Shown: positions 37,285-46,890, numbered from the stretch's first letter. The stretch is 64,000 bases of DNA from Streptomonospora nanhaiensis (GCF_026642255.1 NZ_CP113264.1:1860001-1924000); one strand, 5' to 3'. The notes: generated by a model not told the origin, from the sequence alone. Numbers and translations: made by a program.

Positions 37285-39075
37285 CTAGGAGAGGCCGAGC
37301 TCGCGCTCGAAGTCGCCCTCCTCCAGCCGCTCCCTCACGGTCTGGAGGAAGCGTCCGGCGTCGGCGCTGTCGATCAGGCGGTGGTCGTGGGCCAGCGACA
37401 GGTAGACCATCGAGCGCACCGCGATCACCTCGCCGCCCATGGCCGGGTCCTCGACCACGACGGGGCGCTTGACGATCGCGCCGGTGCCGAGGATGGCCAC
37501 CTGCGGCTGGTTGATGATCGGCGTGCCGAAGAGGGCGCCGGTGCACCCGGTCTCGGCGATGGTGAACGTGCCGCCGCCCAGCTCGTCCGGGCCGAGCCTG
37601 CCGGTGTGGGCACGCTCGCTCAGGTCGGTGATCGTGCGGGCGAGCCCGTCCAGGTTCAGCTTGCCCGCGTCCTTCACGACCGGGGCGAGCAGACCGCGCT
37701 CGGTGTCCACCGAGACGGCGAGGTTCTCGACGTCGTGGTAGGTCACCTCCTGCTTGTCACCGTCGATGACCGCGTTGAGCTTGGGGTGGGTCCTGAGGGC
37801 CTCGACCGCGGCCAGGCCGAAGAACGCGAAGAAGTCCGGGGCGGCCCCGTCCCGCTTGGCGACCTGCTCGCGCAGGCGGGCGATCTTGGTGACGTCCACC
37901 TCGATGACCTGCGTGGCCGTCGCGGAGACGTGCAGCGACTCCACCATGTGGTCCGCGATGGACTGGCGCAGGCGGGTCAGCTTCTCGGTCCGGCCGCGCA
38001 GGGAGGTGTCGGCGGCGACCTTGCGGGGAGCCGAGGAGGGCGCCGCGGGGGCGGCGGCGCGCGCGGCGGCGGCCTTCTGCTCCTCCGCCGCCTTGAGCAC
38101 GTCCTGCTTGCGGATGCGGCCGCCCACGCCCGTGCCGCTCACCCGGCCCAGGTCCACGCGGTGCTCGGACGCGAGCTTGCGCACCAGCGGCGTCACGTAC
38201 GCCTCGGTGACGGCGTCGGTGCCGGAGGCCCGGCCGGTGCCGCTGAGGGTCTCGATGTCCACGGAGGGGCCGTCGTCCGCCGAGTCCGCGCGCGCGGCGG
38301 GGGCCGGCTCGGGCTCCGGCTTCGCTTCGGCCTTCGGCTCCGGGGCGGGCTCGGGCTTCGCTTCGGCCTTCGGCTCCGGCGTGGGCTCGGCCTGAGGGGG
38401 CGCGGGCGCCTCGGAGGCGGAGGGCGCCTCGCCCCCGGTGCCGCCGATGACGGCGATCTCGGCGCCGATCTCCACGGTCTCGTCCTCGTCCACCAGGATC
38501 TTGGTGAGTACACCGGCGACCGGGGACGGGATCTCGGTGTCCACCTTGTCGGTGGAGACCTCGAGGAGCGGCTCGTCCACCTCGACGGTGTCGCCCACGT
38601 TCTTGAGCCACTGGGTGACGGTCCCCTCGGTGACGCTCTCACCCAGGGCGGGCATGGTCACCGACGTGGTGGGTCCGTCGGAGGACGGGGCGGACGCGGC
38701 GGGGGACGCGGCCGGCTCGGGCTCGGCGGCGGCCTCGGGCTCCGGGGCGGCCTCCGGCTCGGGCTCCGGCTCCGGCTCCGCCTCGGGCCGGGCGGTCTCG
38801 GCGGCGGGCGCGGACCCGGCCTCGTCGGTGCTCTCGCCTTCGCCGCCGATGACGGCGATCTCGGCGCCGATCTCCACGGTCTCGTCCTCGTCCACCAGGA
38901 TCTTGGTGAGTACACCGGCGACCGGGGACGGGATCTCGGTGTCCACCTTGTCGGTGGAGACCTCAAGGAGCGGCTCGTCTACCTCGACGGTGTCGCCCAC
39001 GTTCTTGAGCCACTGGGTGACGGTCCCCTCGGTGACGCTCTCACCCAGGGCGGGCATGGAAACGGAAGTCGGCAT
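37285..39075 (-). CDS. sucB: 2-oxo acid dehydrogenase E2 (dihydrolipoamide acyl/succinyltransferase)
   Basis: Core E2 subunit of a 2-oxo acid dehydrogenase complex (2-oxoglutarate or shared pyruvate/2-oxoglutarate type in actinobacteria), 596 aa. It has two lipoyl domains (about residues 1-78 and 135-212; lipoyl lysines Lys43 and Lys177 in [14 protein letters not shown]) separated by Ala/Pro/Glu linkers. An E3/E1-binding domain (about 290-330) and the catalytic acyltransferase domain (about 360-596) follow. The catalytic motif reads [15 protein letters not shown], where the family usually has DG. The two lipoyl-coding stretches are almost identical in DNA. Lies downstream of lpd and pepA on the same strand. 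Confidence 0.94.
   Translation of the reverse strand: MPTSVSMPALGESVTEGTVTQWLKNVGDTVEVDEPLLEVSTDKVDTEIPSPVAGVLTKILVDEDETVEIGAEIAVIGGEGESTDEAGSAPAAETARPEAEPEPEPEPEAAPEPEAAAEPEPAASPAASAPSSDGPTTSVTMPALGESVTEGTVTQWLKNVGDTVEVDEPLLEVSTDKVDTEIPSPVAGVLTKILVDEDETVEIGAEIAVIGGTGGEAPSASEAPAPPQAEPTPEPKAEAKPEPAPEPKAEAKPEPEPAPAARADSADDGPSVDIETLSGTGRASGTDAVTEAYVTPLVRKLASEHRVDLGRVSGTGVGGRIRKQDVLKAAEEQKAAAARAAAPAAPSSAPRKVAADTSLRGRTEKLTRLRQSIADHMVESLHVSATATQVIEVDVTKIARLREQVAKRDGAAPDFFAFFGLAAVEALRTHPKLNAVIDGDKQEVTYHDVENLAVSVDTERGLLAPVVKDAGKLNLDGLARTITDLSERAHTGRLGPDELGGGTFTIAETGCTGALFGTPIINQPQVAILGTGAIVKRPVVVEDPAMGGEVIAVRSMVYLSLAHDHRLIDSADAGRFLQTVRERLEEGDFERELGLS
38443..38657. repeat. Near-identical lipoyl-domain repeat, copy 1 (copy 2 at 38845-39059)
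   Basis: The 215-bp segments 38443-38657 and 38845-39059 (402-bp period) differ at only two bases that I can see, both synonymous. They encode the cores of lipoyl domains 2 and 1 of SucB. Confidence 0.9.
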
Positions 39076-39179
39076 GGGTTCCTCGTTGGATCTGGGCGCG
39101 GTCTCTGCCCAACCCCTTGACTGGGCAGCGCGGATGTGTGCGGGGGCGGGCCGTGTGGGCCCGCCCCCGGGTGGTGCGG

Positions 39180-40556
39180 TCAGTCGTGGACGTGCAGCGG
39201 CTTGCCGGCCAGGGCCAGATGCGCCTCGCCCAGCGCCTCGGACTGGCTCGGGTGCGGGTGGATGAGCTGGGCCACCTCGGAGGGCAGCGCCTCCCAGTTG
39301 TAGATGAGCTGACCCTCGGCGATCAGCTCGCCGACGCGGCTGCCGACCATGTGGACGCCCAGCACCGGCCCGTCCTTCTCGGCGATGACCTTGATCGCGC
39401 CGGAGGTCTGGAGGATCTGGCTCTTGCCGTTGCCCGCCAGGTTGTAGTTCATCTCCACGATGTCGTGGCCGCGCTCCTTGGCCACCGCGGAGGTGAGGCC
39501 CACCGAGGCGACCTCGGGCTCACAGTACGTGACCCGGGGCACACCGTCGTAGTCGATCGCGGGCGGGTTCTGCCCGGCGATGTGCTCGGCGACGAAGATG
39601 CCCTCGGCGAAGCCGACGTGGGCGAGCTGGAGGGTGGGGATGAGGTCGCCCACGGCGTAGACGCCGCCGACGCCGGTGTGCAGGTTCTCGTCGACCTGGA
39701 CGAAGCCGCGCTCCAGGGTGATCCCCTGCTCCTCGTAGCCCAGGCCCTCCGAGACGGGGCCGCGGCCGATGGCGACCAGCAGCACCTCGGCGTCGAGGGT
39801 CTTGCCGCCCTTGAGGGTGACCGTCACGCCGGAGTCGGTGGTCTTGACCGACTCGAACGGGGTGCCGAGCTCGTACTTGATCTTGCGCTTGCGGAAGGCG
39901 CGCTCCAGCAGCTTGGAGCTCGACTCCTCCTCGACCGGCACCAGGTGCGGCAGGGCCTCGACGATGGTGACGTCGGCGCCGTAGGAACGCCACACGCTGG
40001 CGAACTCCACGCCGATCACGCCGCCGCCCAGGACGATGACGGACTCGGGGACCCGGCCCAGGTCGAGGGCCTGGTCGCTGGTCATGACCTTCTCGCCGTC
40101 GATCTCCAGGCCCAGGGTCTTGGGCTTGGAGCCGGTGGCCAGGACGATGTTGCGGCCCTTGTACACCGTGTCGCCGACGGTCACCTCGTCCTTGCCGGTG
40201 AGCTTGCCCTCGCCCTCGACGACGGTGATCTTGCGGGACTTGACGAGGCCGGTCAGGCCCTTGAAGAGGCCGCCGATCACCTTGTCCTTGTACTTGTGCA
40301 CGGCCTCGATGTCGATGCCCTCGAAGCTGGCCTTCACGCCGAAGGCCTCGCTCTCCTTGGCGGAGTCGGCGACCTCGGCGGAGTGCAGGAGGGCCTTGGT
40401 GGGGATGCAGCCGCGGTGCAGGCACGTGCCGCCGAGCTTGTCCTTCTCGATCAGGACGACGCTCATGTCCAGCTCGGCGGCGCGGAGCGCTGCCGCGTAG
40501 CCGCCGCTGCCGCCGCCAAGGACGACGAGGTCGAAGGTGCCGCCGTTCTCACTCAC
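39180..40556 (-). CDS. lpdA: Dihydrolipoyl dehydrogenase (E3)
   Basis: FAD enzyme that reoxidises dihydrolipoamide with NAD+ for 2-oxo acid dehydrogenase complexes. The 458-aa protein has the FAD motif [10 protein letters not shown] (residues 14-23), the redox disulfide GGTCLHRGC (Cys45, Cys50), the NAD motif [13 protein letters not shown], the second FAD motif [10 protein letters not shown] and the active-site HPHPSQSE near the C-terminus. GTG at 40556 with AGGAG upstream. It lies between pepA and sucB, all on the minus strand; sucB starts 104 nt after its stop. Confidence 0.96.
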   Translation of the reverse strand: MSENGGTFDLVVLGGGSGGYAAALRAAELDMSVVLIEKDKLGGTCLHRGCIPTKALLHSAEVADSAKESEAFGVKASFEGIDIEAVHKYKDKVIGGLFKGLTGLVKSRKITVVEGEGKLTGKDEVTVGDTVYKGRNIVLATGSKPKTLGLEIDGEKVMTSDQALDLGRVPESVIVLGGGVIGVEFASVWRSYGADVTIVEALPHLVPVEEESSSKLLERAFRKRKIKYELGTPFESVKTTDSGVTVTLKGGKTLDAEVLLVAIGRGPVSEGLGYEEQGITLERGFVQVDENLHTGVGGVYAVGDLIPTLQLAHVGFAEGIFVAEHIAGQNPPAIDYDGVPRVTYCEPEVASVGLTSAVAKERGHDIVEMNYNLAGNGKSQILQTSGAIKVIAEKDGPVLGVHMVGSRVGELIAEGQLIYNWEALPSEVAQLIHPHPSQSEALGEAHLALAGKPLHVHD

Positions 40557-40698
40557 GGGAACGAACTCCTAGTTGTGGTGGCTGGTGTGGGTGGTGGATC
40601 CGCGGGTGGCGCCCACAGAGGGGGGAGGGTGTCGGCGACCGCGGTGGCCGCGCGCGGGCGGTGTCCCGGCTCACCGGGACCGGACCCGCGCACGGTGA

Positions 40699-42216
40699 CT
40701 ACTCGGCGTACTCCTCGGCGATGCGGACCAGGGTGCGGGTTCCCGCGCCGGTGCCGCCCTTCGGGGTGTGGCCGTGCGGACCGCCCTGGTTGAAGGACGG
40801 GCCCGCGATGTCGAGGTGCGCCCACTTGACGCCCTCGCCGATGAACTCCTGGAGGAAGACGCCCGCCGAGAGCATGCCGCCCCAGCGCTCGCCCGCCACG
40901 TTCGCGATGTCGGCGACCGCGGAGTCGAGCCCCGCCCGCAGCTCGTAGGGGAGCGGCATCGGCCAGGAGGCCTCGCCCTCCGCCCCGGCCGCGGCGACGA
41001 CCGCCTCGCGCACGTCGTCGTCGTTGGCCATGACCGCGAACACCCGGGTGCCGAGCGCGACCAGCTGCGCGCCGGTCAGCGTGGCGATGTCCACGACCAG
41101 GTCGGGCTGGTCCTCCTGGGCCCGGACCAGGGCGTCCGCCATGACCAGACGGCCCTCGGCGTCGGTGTTGAGGACCTCGACGGTCTTGCCGCCGTAGATG
41201 CTCAGCACGTCGGAGGGGCGCTGGGCGGTGCCGCTGGGCATGTTCTCCGCCACGGCCAGGTAGCCGACGACGTTGACCTTCAGGCCCAGGGTGGAGATGG
41301 CGCGCATGGCGGCGAGCACGGAGGCGGCGCCGGCCATGTCGGACTTCATCCAGTCCATCGAGCCCGCGGGCTTGAGGGAGAGGCCGCCCGAGTCGAAGGT
41401 GATGCCCTTGCCGACGAAGGCGACGGTCCTGGTCGCCTCCGGGTGGCTGTGGGCGAGGCGGACCAGGCGGGGCGGGTTGGACGAGCCCTGGCCGACGCCG
41501 GTCAGGCCGCCGTAGCCGCCCTCGGACAGGGCCCGCTCGTCCAGGACCTCGATCTGGAGGCCGGCCTGCTGGGCGATCTCCTGGGCGGCGGCGGCCAGGT
41601 CCTCGGGGACCAGGTCGGCCGGGGCGGTGTTGACCAGGTCGCGCGTGAAGTTGACGGCCTCGGCCATGACCGCGGCGCGCTCGACGGCCGCGTCCGCGCC
41701 CGGCGCGGAGCTGGCCAGGACCAGGGAGCCGGCGGCGCGGCCCTCGGCCTGCTCGCGGGCCTCGTCACCGGTGCGGTACCGGTCGAAGACGTAGGTTCCG
41801 AGCTGGGCTCCGAGGGCGACGGCCCCGGCCTCGGCGGCGCTCCCGGCGGGCAGGGCCAGGACCACGCGGCCGGTGCCCCCGGGGCGCGAGGCGAGCGACC
41901 GCAGGGCGGCGCCCGCGGCGCGGGACAGGACGTCGGGGTCGACGGGGCCCTCGGCGGGCGCCGGGCCGAGACCGACCGCGACGACGACCGGGGCCCTGAC
42001 GGCTCCGAGGGAGGCAATGGTGTGCACCTCCTCGGGTGCGCCGCTCGCTCCCAGGAGCGACAGGGTCGGGGCGAGGCCGCCCGAGAAGGCGGCGTCGACG
42101 TCATGCGCGCCCGACGCGGGTTCCGGAGCGTCGCCTCCGGAGTGGTAGCCGACGACAACCGCGTCGGCGTCGAGCGAACTGGGGGACTCCGTGTTTACTG
42201 CCAACGACGTGCTCAC
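40699..42216 (-). CDS. pepA: Leucyl aminopeptidase (M17)
   Basis: Cytoplasmic di-metal aminopeptidase removing N-terminal residues from peptides. The 505-aa protein has the M17 catalytic blocks: VGKGITFDSGGLSLK (metal-binding Lys and Asp), MKSDMAGAA, and the signature NTDAEGRLVMADAL near residue 347 with metal ligands and catalytic Arg. It ends WAHLDIAGPSFNQGG. GTG at 42216 is chosen: TAGCAT lies exactly 7 nt upstream and the long upstream frame is unrelated, so translation is probably leaderless. First gene of a likely pepA-lpd-sucB unit. Confidence 0.94.
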   Translation of the reverse strand: MSTSLAVNTESPSSLDADAVVVGYHSGGDAPEPASGAHDVDAAFSGGLAPTLSLLGASGAPEEVHTIASLGAVRAPVVVAVGLGPAPAEGPVDPDVLSRAAGAALRSLASRPGGTGRVVLALPAGSAAEAGAVALGAQLGTYVFDRYRTGDEAREQAEGRAAGSLVLASSAPGADAAVERAAVMAEAVNFTRDLVNTAPADLVPEDLAAAAQEIAQQAGLQIEVLDERALSEGGYGGLTGVGQGSSNPPRLVRLAHSHPEATRTVAFVGKGITFDSGGLSLKPAGSMDWMKSDMAGAASVLAAMRAISTLGLKVNVVGYLAVAENMPSGTAQRPSDVLSIYGGKTVEVLNTDAEGRLVMADALVRAQEDQPDLVVDIATLTGAQLVALGTRVFAVMANDDDVREAVVAAAGAEGEASWPMPLPYELRAGLDSAVADIANVAGERWGGMLSAGVFLQEFIGEGVKWAHLDIAGPSFNQGGPHGHTPKGGTGAGTRTLVRIAEEYAE

Positions 42217-42223
42217 ACCCCCG

Positions 42224-42229
42224 ATGCTA
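42224..42229 (-). promoter_or_regulatory. Leaderless -10 element of pepA
   Basis: TAGCAT on the minus strand, then 7 nt and the GTG start at 42216. Confidence 0.5.
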
Positions 42230-42441
42230 GTCGCCTCCCGCGCCGGGCGGGGACGCGGCACCCCGGCTCCCCAGGGGGTCTGACGCCGCGCTCCGCGCGA
42301 CCGGGGGCGGGGGGTGTTCCCGGGGGCGGCCCCGGCCCGCCCGCGCGGGGAGGGGGCCCCTGGTCGCCCACCGGGGGCGTCGCACGCCCGCTCCCAGGGG
42401 CCCGCGCCTGCCCGTGCCGGAGGGCCGTGAAACTCCGTGTG

Positions 42442-42473
42442 AAAAAATGTGACGATGGCGACATCCCGCCACC
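42442..42473 (-). terminator. Probable terminator after cobS
   Basis: On the minus strand a 7-bp stem (42473-42467 with 42460-42454, one G-U pair, 6-nt loop) is followed within 6 nt by six T (42447-42442). This is the only structure of note in the 306-bp gap 42217-42522, which otherwise holds nothing I can recognise. Confidence 0.5.
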
Positions 42474-42522
42474 GGAGGCGACCGCACGGCAGTGAACCCC
42501 CTGGTGGGAACCGTGCCCGGCC

Positions 42523-43356
42523 TCACACCCACGCGGTCGCCGCGGCCGCCGCCACCAGCGCCGCGGTCGAGGCCGTCTCCACCAGGGCGCCCAGGACGTC
42601 GCCGGTGATCCCGCCGAGGCGCCGCACCGCCCGGCGCAGCAGCGCCCCGGCGGCGACCAGGCCCGCCGCCGCCGCGAGGGCGTGGGCCGCGGCCAGGGCA
42701 GGCGCCTGCACCGCCCCCGTGAGGCAGAGGGCGGCGACGAACGCCACGGCCGCCGCCGCACGCGGCCCGCGCACCGTCCCCGCCACGAAGGCCCCCAGGC
42801 CCTCGGGCCGCGCCGGCGGCACCCGGGGGACGCACGCCAGCGTCGCCGCCAGCCGTCCCGTCGCGCCCGCGACGGCGGCCCCGGACAGGGCGGCCCAGGG
42901 CGAGGCCGCCACCAGCTGTCCCAGCGCCAGGGCCTGTGCCGCCGTCGCCACCACGACCGACACCACGCCGAACGGTCCGATGTCGGACCGCCGCATCACC
43001 TCCAGCGCCCCCTCCGCCGGCCTGCCGCTCCCCAGCCCGTCCGCCAGGTCGGCCAGCCCGTCCAGGTGCAGCCCCCGCGTCGCGAGCGCGCCCAGGCCCA
43101 CGGCGAGCACCGCCGCCAGGGAGGGGGCCAGGCCGGCCCAGGCGCCGGCCGCCGCGACCGCGCCGGAGAGGAGGCCCAGGGCCGCGCCGACCACGGGCGC
43201 CCACGCCATCGCCCAGCCGGCGGCCGCCCGGTCCACCCGCCCCGCCCGCACGGGGAAGGCGGTGAACGTGCCCAGGGCCATCCGGGCCCCCGCGAGCACG
43301 TCGGCCGCGGCCGGGCCCGCGGAGGGGGGACCGCCCTCCGTCGGCCCGCCCGTCAA
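42523..43356 (-). CDS. cobS: Adenosylcobinamide-GDP ribazoletransferase (cobalamin synthase)
   Basis: Membrane enzyme joining adenosylcobinamide-GDP with alpha-ribazole (or its phosphate) in the last steps of cobalamin assembly. The protein is very hydrophobic, with LALGTFTAFPV-like N-terminal signature (here ARMALGTFTAFPV), the conserved HLDGLADLADGLGSG metal motif, RRSDIGPFGV and GGITGDVLGA. Coordinates use TTG at 43356, which overlaps the cobU stop and gives 277 aa. A GTG at 43299 (258 aa) would fit the family N-terminus equally well. Translationally coupled to cobU; other cob genes are not in the window. Confidence 0.92.
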   Translation of the reverse strand: MTGGPTEGGPPSAGPAAADVLAGARMALGTFTAFPVRAGRVDRAAAGWAMAWAPVVGAALGLLSGAVAAAGAWAGLAPSLAAVLAVGLGALATRGLHLDGLADLADGLGSGRPAEGALEVMRRSDIGPFGVVSVVVATAAQALALGQLVAASPWAALSGAAVAGATGRLAATLACVPRVPPARPEGLGAFVAGTVRGPRAAAAVAFVAALCLTGAVQAPALAAAHALAAAAGLVAAGALLRRAVRRLGGITGDVLGALVETASTAALVAAAAATAWV

Positions 43357-44474
43357 GGCAGTTCCAGGACGCGGCCGGCCGTCACGAGGACCACGTCCTC
43401 GGACTCTGCTCCCACACACTGGTTCAGCCGGCCGAGGTGGTCGCGGAAGAGCCGCCCGGAACGGGTCGCGGGCACCACCCCCGACCCCGCCTCGTTGGTG
43501 ACGGCCACGACGTAGGCCCGGGTCCCGCGCCAGGCCTCCAGCAGGTCCCGGACCGCCGCCTCCACCCGCTCCTCGGCGTCGGGGGGCGGCGCCTCGTCCC
43601 ACAGCCCCGCCCCGTCCATCACCCGGGTCAGCCAGGTGCCGAGGCAGTCGACCAGGACCGCTCCCCCCGCCCGCCGGAGCAGCGGGGCCAGGTCGGCGGT
43701 CTGCTCGGTCCGCCACCACCAGGGGCGGCGGCGCACGTGCCTGTCCACCCGGTCGGCCCACTCGGGGTCCTCGGACGGGTCCGGCTCCGGCCCGGTCGCC
43801 GCGTACAGCACCCTCGGCTCCGCGAGCAGGCGCAGCTCCGCCTCCGTCGACTTCCCCGAGCGGGCGCCGCCGGTGACCAGGGTCCGGTGCGGCCCCTGCG
43901 GGCGCGGCTCCGGCCACACGGACGGCGGGCACGACATGACCTGGCCGTCTCCGGGGGCCAGGGCGCCCCACAGCCGCGCGCGCCGGGCGAACTCCTGCGG
44001 CGAGGGGATCCGGTGGTCGCCGCCCACGGCCACGACGGCGGTGGTCACCCCGATCACCCCCGAGCGCCGCAGCTCGCCGATGACCTCCGGGCGCCGCGCG
44101 GCGTCCACGACGACCATGTCCACCTGCTGTTCGGGCCGTGCCGAGGAGTAGCCGGAGAGCCCCTCCGCCCGTGCCTCCACCGGGGGGCCGCCGGGCAGCG
44201 GGCCCGGGCCCGACCGGGCGTAGAGCAGCCTGCCGCCGTCGGCGGCCTCGACCAGGCAGCCGTCCGGCGTCGCGGACACGGTGTATCCCGGGGGCACGGG
44301 GCCGACCGCGCCCGCCTCGCGGACGCGGAAGCGGTCGTCGACGGTCACCCGCACGGGCAGGCGGCGTTCGGCCAGGGCCTTGTTGCAGGAGGAGCAGGTG
44401 CACTGCGGTGCGGGCCAGCCCGCGGGACCCGCCGTCCCCTGAAATCGGATACGCACCGGAAAAGTAAACAGCAT
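43353..44474 (-). CDS. cobU: Adenosylcobinamide kinase/guanylyltransferase with N-terminal extension
   Basis: Bifunctional enzyme that phosphorylates adenosylcobinamide and then transfers GMP to it. The C-terminal half (about residues 180-373) is CobU: P-loop VTGGARSGKST, RVDRHVRRRP with the GMP-carrying His region, DCLGTWLTR and TNEAGSGVVP (usually NEVG). The N-terminal half, about 180 aa, begins like an MBL-fold hydrolase (IRFQGTAGPAGWPAPQCTCSSC) but lacks the HxHxDH metal motif; Streptomyces CobU proteins carry a similar extension. ATG at 44474 chosen; GTG at 44504 is possible. Stop overlaps the cobS start. Confidence 0.9.
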   Translation of the reverse strand: MLFTFPVRIRFQGTAGPAGWPAPQCTCSSCNKALAERRLPVRVTVDDRFRVREAGAVGPVPPGYTVSATPDGCLVEAADGGRLLYARSGPGPLPGGPPVEARAEGLSGYSSARPEQQVDMVVVDAARRPEVIGELRRSGVIGVTTAVVAVGGDHRIPSPQEFARRARLWGALAPGDGQVMSCPPSVWPEPRPQGPHRTLVTGGARSGKSTEAELRLLAEPRVLYAATGPEPDPSEDPEWADRVDRHVRRRPWWWRTEQTADLAPLLRRAGGAVLVDCLGTWLTRVMDGAGLWDEAPPPDAEERVEAAVRDLLEAWRGTRAYVVAVTNEAGSGVVPATRSGRLFRDHLGRLNQCVGAESEDVVLVTAGRVLELP

Positions 44475-44554
44475 GCCGGACCGCGCCTTGGTTAAGCTCG
44501 GCACAGGATCACGGTGACCACCACCGCGGCCTGCGTGACGAAGGGCGGTCGAAC

Positions 44555-44761
44555 ATGGCGTGGACCTGGCGGTACTTCGAGGCCGACGGCGCCGACCCTC
44601 TGGCGGAGGACCTGCCGTCCGAGTCGTTCACCTCGCGTGGCGACGCGGAGAGCTGGCTGGGGGAGAACTGGCAGGAGCTCGCCGAGGGGGGCGTCGGCCG
44701 CGTCGCCCTCCTGGAGGACGACCGGGAGGTCTACGCGATGGCCCTGGAGCCCGTCGAGTAG
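44555..44761 (+). CDS. Small conserved acidic protein
   Basis: A 68-aa acidic cytoplasmic protein, MAWTWRYFEADG at the start, GDAESWLGENWQELAEGGV in the middle and VALLEDDREVYAMAL at the end. The W-R-Y, GDAESW and ENWREL-type positions recur in actinobacterial proteins of this size, so it is a conserved family of unknown function. GAAGGGCGG precedes the ATG. It is divergent from cobU, sharing an 80-bp spacer. Confidence 0.8.
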   Translation: MAWTWRYFEADGADPLAEDLPSESFTSRGDAESWLGENWQELAEGGVGRVALLEDDREVYAMALEPVE

Positions 44762-44911
44762 GGCGCCCGCGCCGCGCGCGGCGGGTCCGGCGCCCCGGCC
44801 CGGGCGCCGGACGCGCTCCGGCGGGGGAGCGCCCGCCGCCCCCGCGGGCGCGACGGGCGGAGCCCCGGAAGGCGGGCCCGGCACGTGGTCGTGCGGCGCA
44901 CCCGTCCACAG

Positions 44912-44953
44912 CCCGGGCCAGTGACCGGACGACAGCCCGGTCACGGGCCCGGG
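44912..44953. terminator. Bidirectional terminator hairpin
   Basis: CCCGGGCC + GTGACCGG pair with CCGGTCAC + GGCCCGGG around an 8-nt loop, one A/G mismatch. It lies between the convergent 68-aa gene and aldo/keto reductase gene. Confidence 0.6.
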
Positions 44954-44966
44954 GCCGGACGCCGGG

Positions 44967-45974
44967 CTAGATGCCGTGGACGTCCTCGGGGCTCTTCGTC
45001 AGCGCGGGGTCGCGCTGGACGCTGTCGCCGAGGACCTCGTCGATCCGCTCCAGCAGGTCCGCGTCGAGCCGGACCCCCGCGGCCTTCACGTTGCCCTCGA
45101 CCTGCTCGGGGCGTGAGGCGCCGATGATCGCCGACGACACGTTCGGGTTCTGGAGGACCCAGGCCAGGGACAGCTGCGCCAGGGTCAGGCCCGCCTCGGC
45201 CGCCAGCGGCTCCAGCCGCTGGACCCGCTCCAGCAGGACCTGGTCGCCGACCTTGTCGGCGATGGCCTGCTTGATCTTGGGATCGGTCGCGCGCGAGCCC
45301 TCCGGCAGGTCCTGGCCCGGCTTGTACTTGCCGCTCAGGACGCCTCCCGCCAGGGGCGACCACACGATCTGGCCGATGCCCTCGCGCTCGCAGACCGGGA
45401 CGACCTCGGACTCCACGACCCGCCACACCATGTTGTACTGCGGCTGGCTGGAGACGATCCGGTCGAAGCCCATCTCGTCGGCGATCCTCAGCGCCTGCTC
45501 GATCTCGTCCGCGCGCCACTCCGAGACGCCGATGTAGAGGACCTTGCCCTGGCGGACCAGGTCCTCGAACGCCCGCATCGTCTCCTCCAGGGGGGTGGAG
45601 TAGTCGAACCGGTGCGCCTGGTACAGGTCCAGGTAGTCGGTCCCGAGGCGGCGCAGGGAGTCCTCGGCGCCGCGGAGGACGTGCTTGCGGGAGAGGCCGC
45701 GGTCGTTCCTGCCGTCGCCCATGGGCCAGTAGACCTTGGAGAAGATCTCGAGGCCGTCCCGGCGCTCGCCCTTCAGCGCCCGGCCGAGCACCTCCTCGGC
45801 CTTGCCCCTGGCGTACACGTCCGCGGTGTCGAACGTGGTGATGCCCGCGTCCAGGGCCGCGCGGACACAGGCCGCGGCCGTGTCCTCCTCCACCTGGGAG
45901 CCGTGGGTGAGCCAGTTCCCGTAGGCGATCTCGCTGACCATGAGACCGCTGTTGCCTAGATGCCGAAAGTCCAT
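44967..45974 (-). CDS. Aldo/keto reductase, potassium-channel beta-subunit-like
   Basis: NADPH-dependent (beta/alpha)8 oxidoreductase, 335 aa, close to the AKR6/KvAP-beta type. It has MDFRHLGNSGLMVSEIAYG at the start, TFDTADVYARG with catalytic Asp and Tyr, FSKVYWP with catalytic Lys, YQAHRFD with the active-site His and the cofactor region SSAIIGASRPEQVEGN. The substrate is unknown; relatives reduce toxic aldehydes. ATG at 45974 has TAGAGT 7 nt upstream and no Shine-Dalgarno, so it is probably leaderless; the longer frame upstream is unrelated. Monocistronic. Confidence 0.9.
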   Translation of the reverse strand: MDFRHLGNSGLMVSEIAYGNWLTHGSQVEEDTAAACVRAALDAGITTFDTADVYARGKAEEVLGRALKGERRDGLEIFSKVYWPMGDGRNDRGLSRKHVLRGAEDSLRRLGTDYLDLYQAHRFDYSTPLEETMRAFEDLVRQGKVLYIGVSEWRADEIEQALRIADEMGFDRIVSSQPQYNMVWRVVESEVVPVCEREGIGQIVWSPLAGGVLSGKYKPGQDLPEGSRATDPKIKQAIADKVGDQVLLERVQRLEPLAAEAGLTLAQLSLAWVLQNPNVSSAIIGASRPEQVEGNVKAAGVRLDADLLERIDEVLGDSVQRDPALTKSPEDVHGI

Positions 45975-45981
45975 GGGCAGC

Positions 45982-45987
45982 ACTCTA
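45982..45987 (-). promoter_or_regulatory. Leaderless -10 element of aldo/keto reductase gene
   Basis: TAGAGT on the minus strand, 7 nt, then ATG at 45974. A CTGACA/TGACAA element 18-19 nt further up may be the -35. Confidence 0.55.
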
Positions 45988-46119
45988 GTGGGGGATCGTG
46001 CCGATTTGTCAGGAATGTAACGGCATGACTGGGACCGCTCCCGAGCCGGGGAGGAGTGAAGGGCCGGTGCGGACACCGGCCCTACTCACGTGGCGCGGGG
46101 GGCGGGGAGGCGCGGGGAG

Positions 46120-46773
46120 TCAGCGCGCGCCGCGGGGCGTCGGGTCCTCGCCGACCTTGATCCGCGGCTTGGGCAGGCGCAGGCGGCGGAACTGCAGCTG
46201 GCGCATGGCCGCGTACATCCCGATGCCCCGGATGGCGGTGTCGTCGGGGAAGTACTCCAGGGCGCGCTTCTTGACGGCGCGGCCCACCAGGACGCCCTCG
46301 GCGATGATCGTCACCATCATCAGCGGCCAGGCCACGTAGGCCACGCCGACCTGGAAGAGCGGGTTGTTGATGAACAGCAGGGCGATGATGACGATCGAGA
46401 ACGGCAGGAAGAACTCGCTGGCGCTGCGGCGCGAGTCGATGTAGTCGCGGGCGAACGCGCGGGCCTCGCCCAGGTCCTGCTGGCGGTAGTAGCGGGCCTC
46501 GTCCTTGGGCACGCCCTTGAGGCCGCCGGAACTCCGGACGGTCTGGCCGCGTTGACGGTCGAGACGGTCCCGGTAGGCGCGGTAGGCCTCCTTACGGCTC
46601 TCGGGGGCCTTCACCGGCTTGCGGGGGATCGTCTCGGATTCCCTGCGCTTTGGGGTGGGGACACCCTTCTTGGGGGTGTATCCCTTAGGTTGGGTGGCCT
46701 CAGTGGCCTCGGGGCTGGCGGATTCGGAAGAGTGCGAATCCGTGGCTGCGGAAGCGGAGCGACGTCGGAACAC
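46120..46773 (-). CDS. DUF3043 membrane protein
   Basis: Conserved actinobacterial protein of unknown function, about 217 aa. A basic, Pro-rich N-terminal part (KGVPTPKRRESE, the PTPKR motif shared by the family), a helical region (KDEARYYRQQDLGEARAFARDYIDSRR) and two membrane helices (about residues 120-160) precede a basic C-terminus. Start taken as GTG at 46773 because the family begins VFRRRS; GTG 46779 and ATG 46794 are alternatives. It is divergent from pspA, and the pairing suggests, but does not prove, an envelope role. Confidence 0.8.
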   Translation of the reverse strand: MFRRRSASAATDSHSSESASPEATEATQPKGYTPKKGVPTPKRRESETIPRKPVKAPESRKEAYRAYRDRLDRQRGQTVRSSGGLKGVPKDEARYYRQQDLGEARAFARDYIDSRRSASEFFLPFSIVIIALLFINNPLFQVGVAYVAWPLMMVTIIAEGVLVGRAVKKRALEYFPDDTAIRGIGMYAAMRQLQFRRLRLPKPRIKVGEDPTPRGAR

Positions 46774-46890
46774 ACCCACAGGGTAGCCGGTCATAGCTTT
46801 ATGGCGACCGCGGGCCAGACCGCGTAGGGTTGGGCAAAGCGCCCGCTGGGAACAGCCGATGTACGCACCGAGAAGGGGACGGCCACGCCG

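Noticed and set aside
44475-44554. Cobalamin riboswitch upstream of cobU
   Set aside because: The spacer to the divergent 68-aa gene is only 80 bp and contains no B12-box-like sequence.
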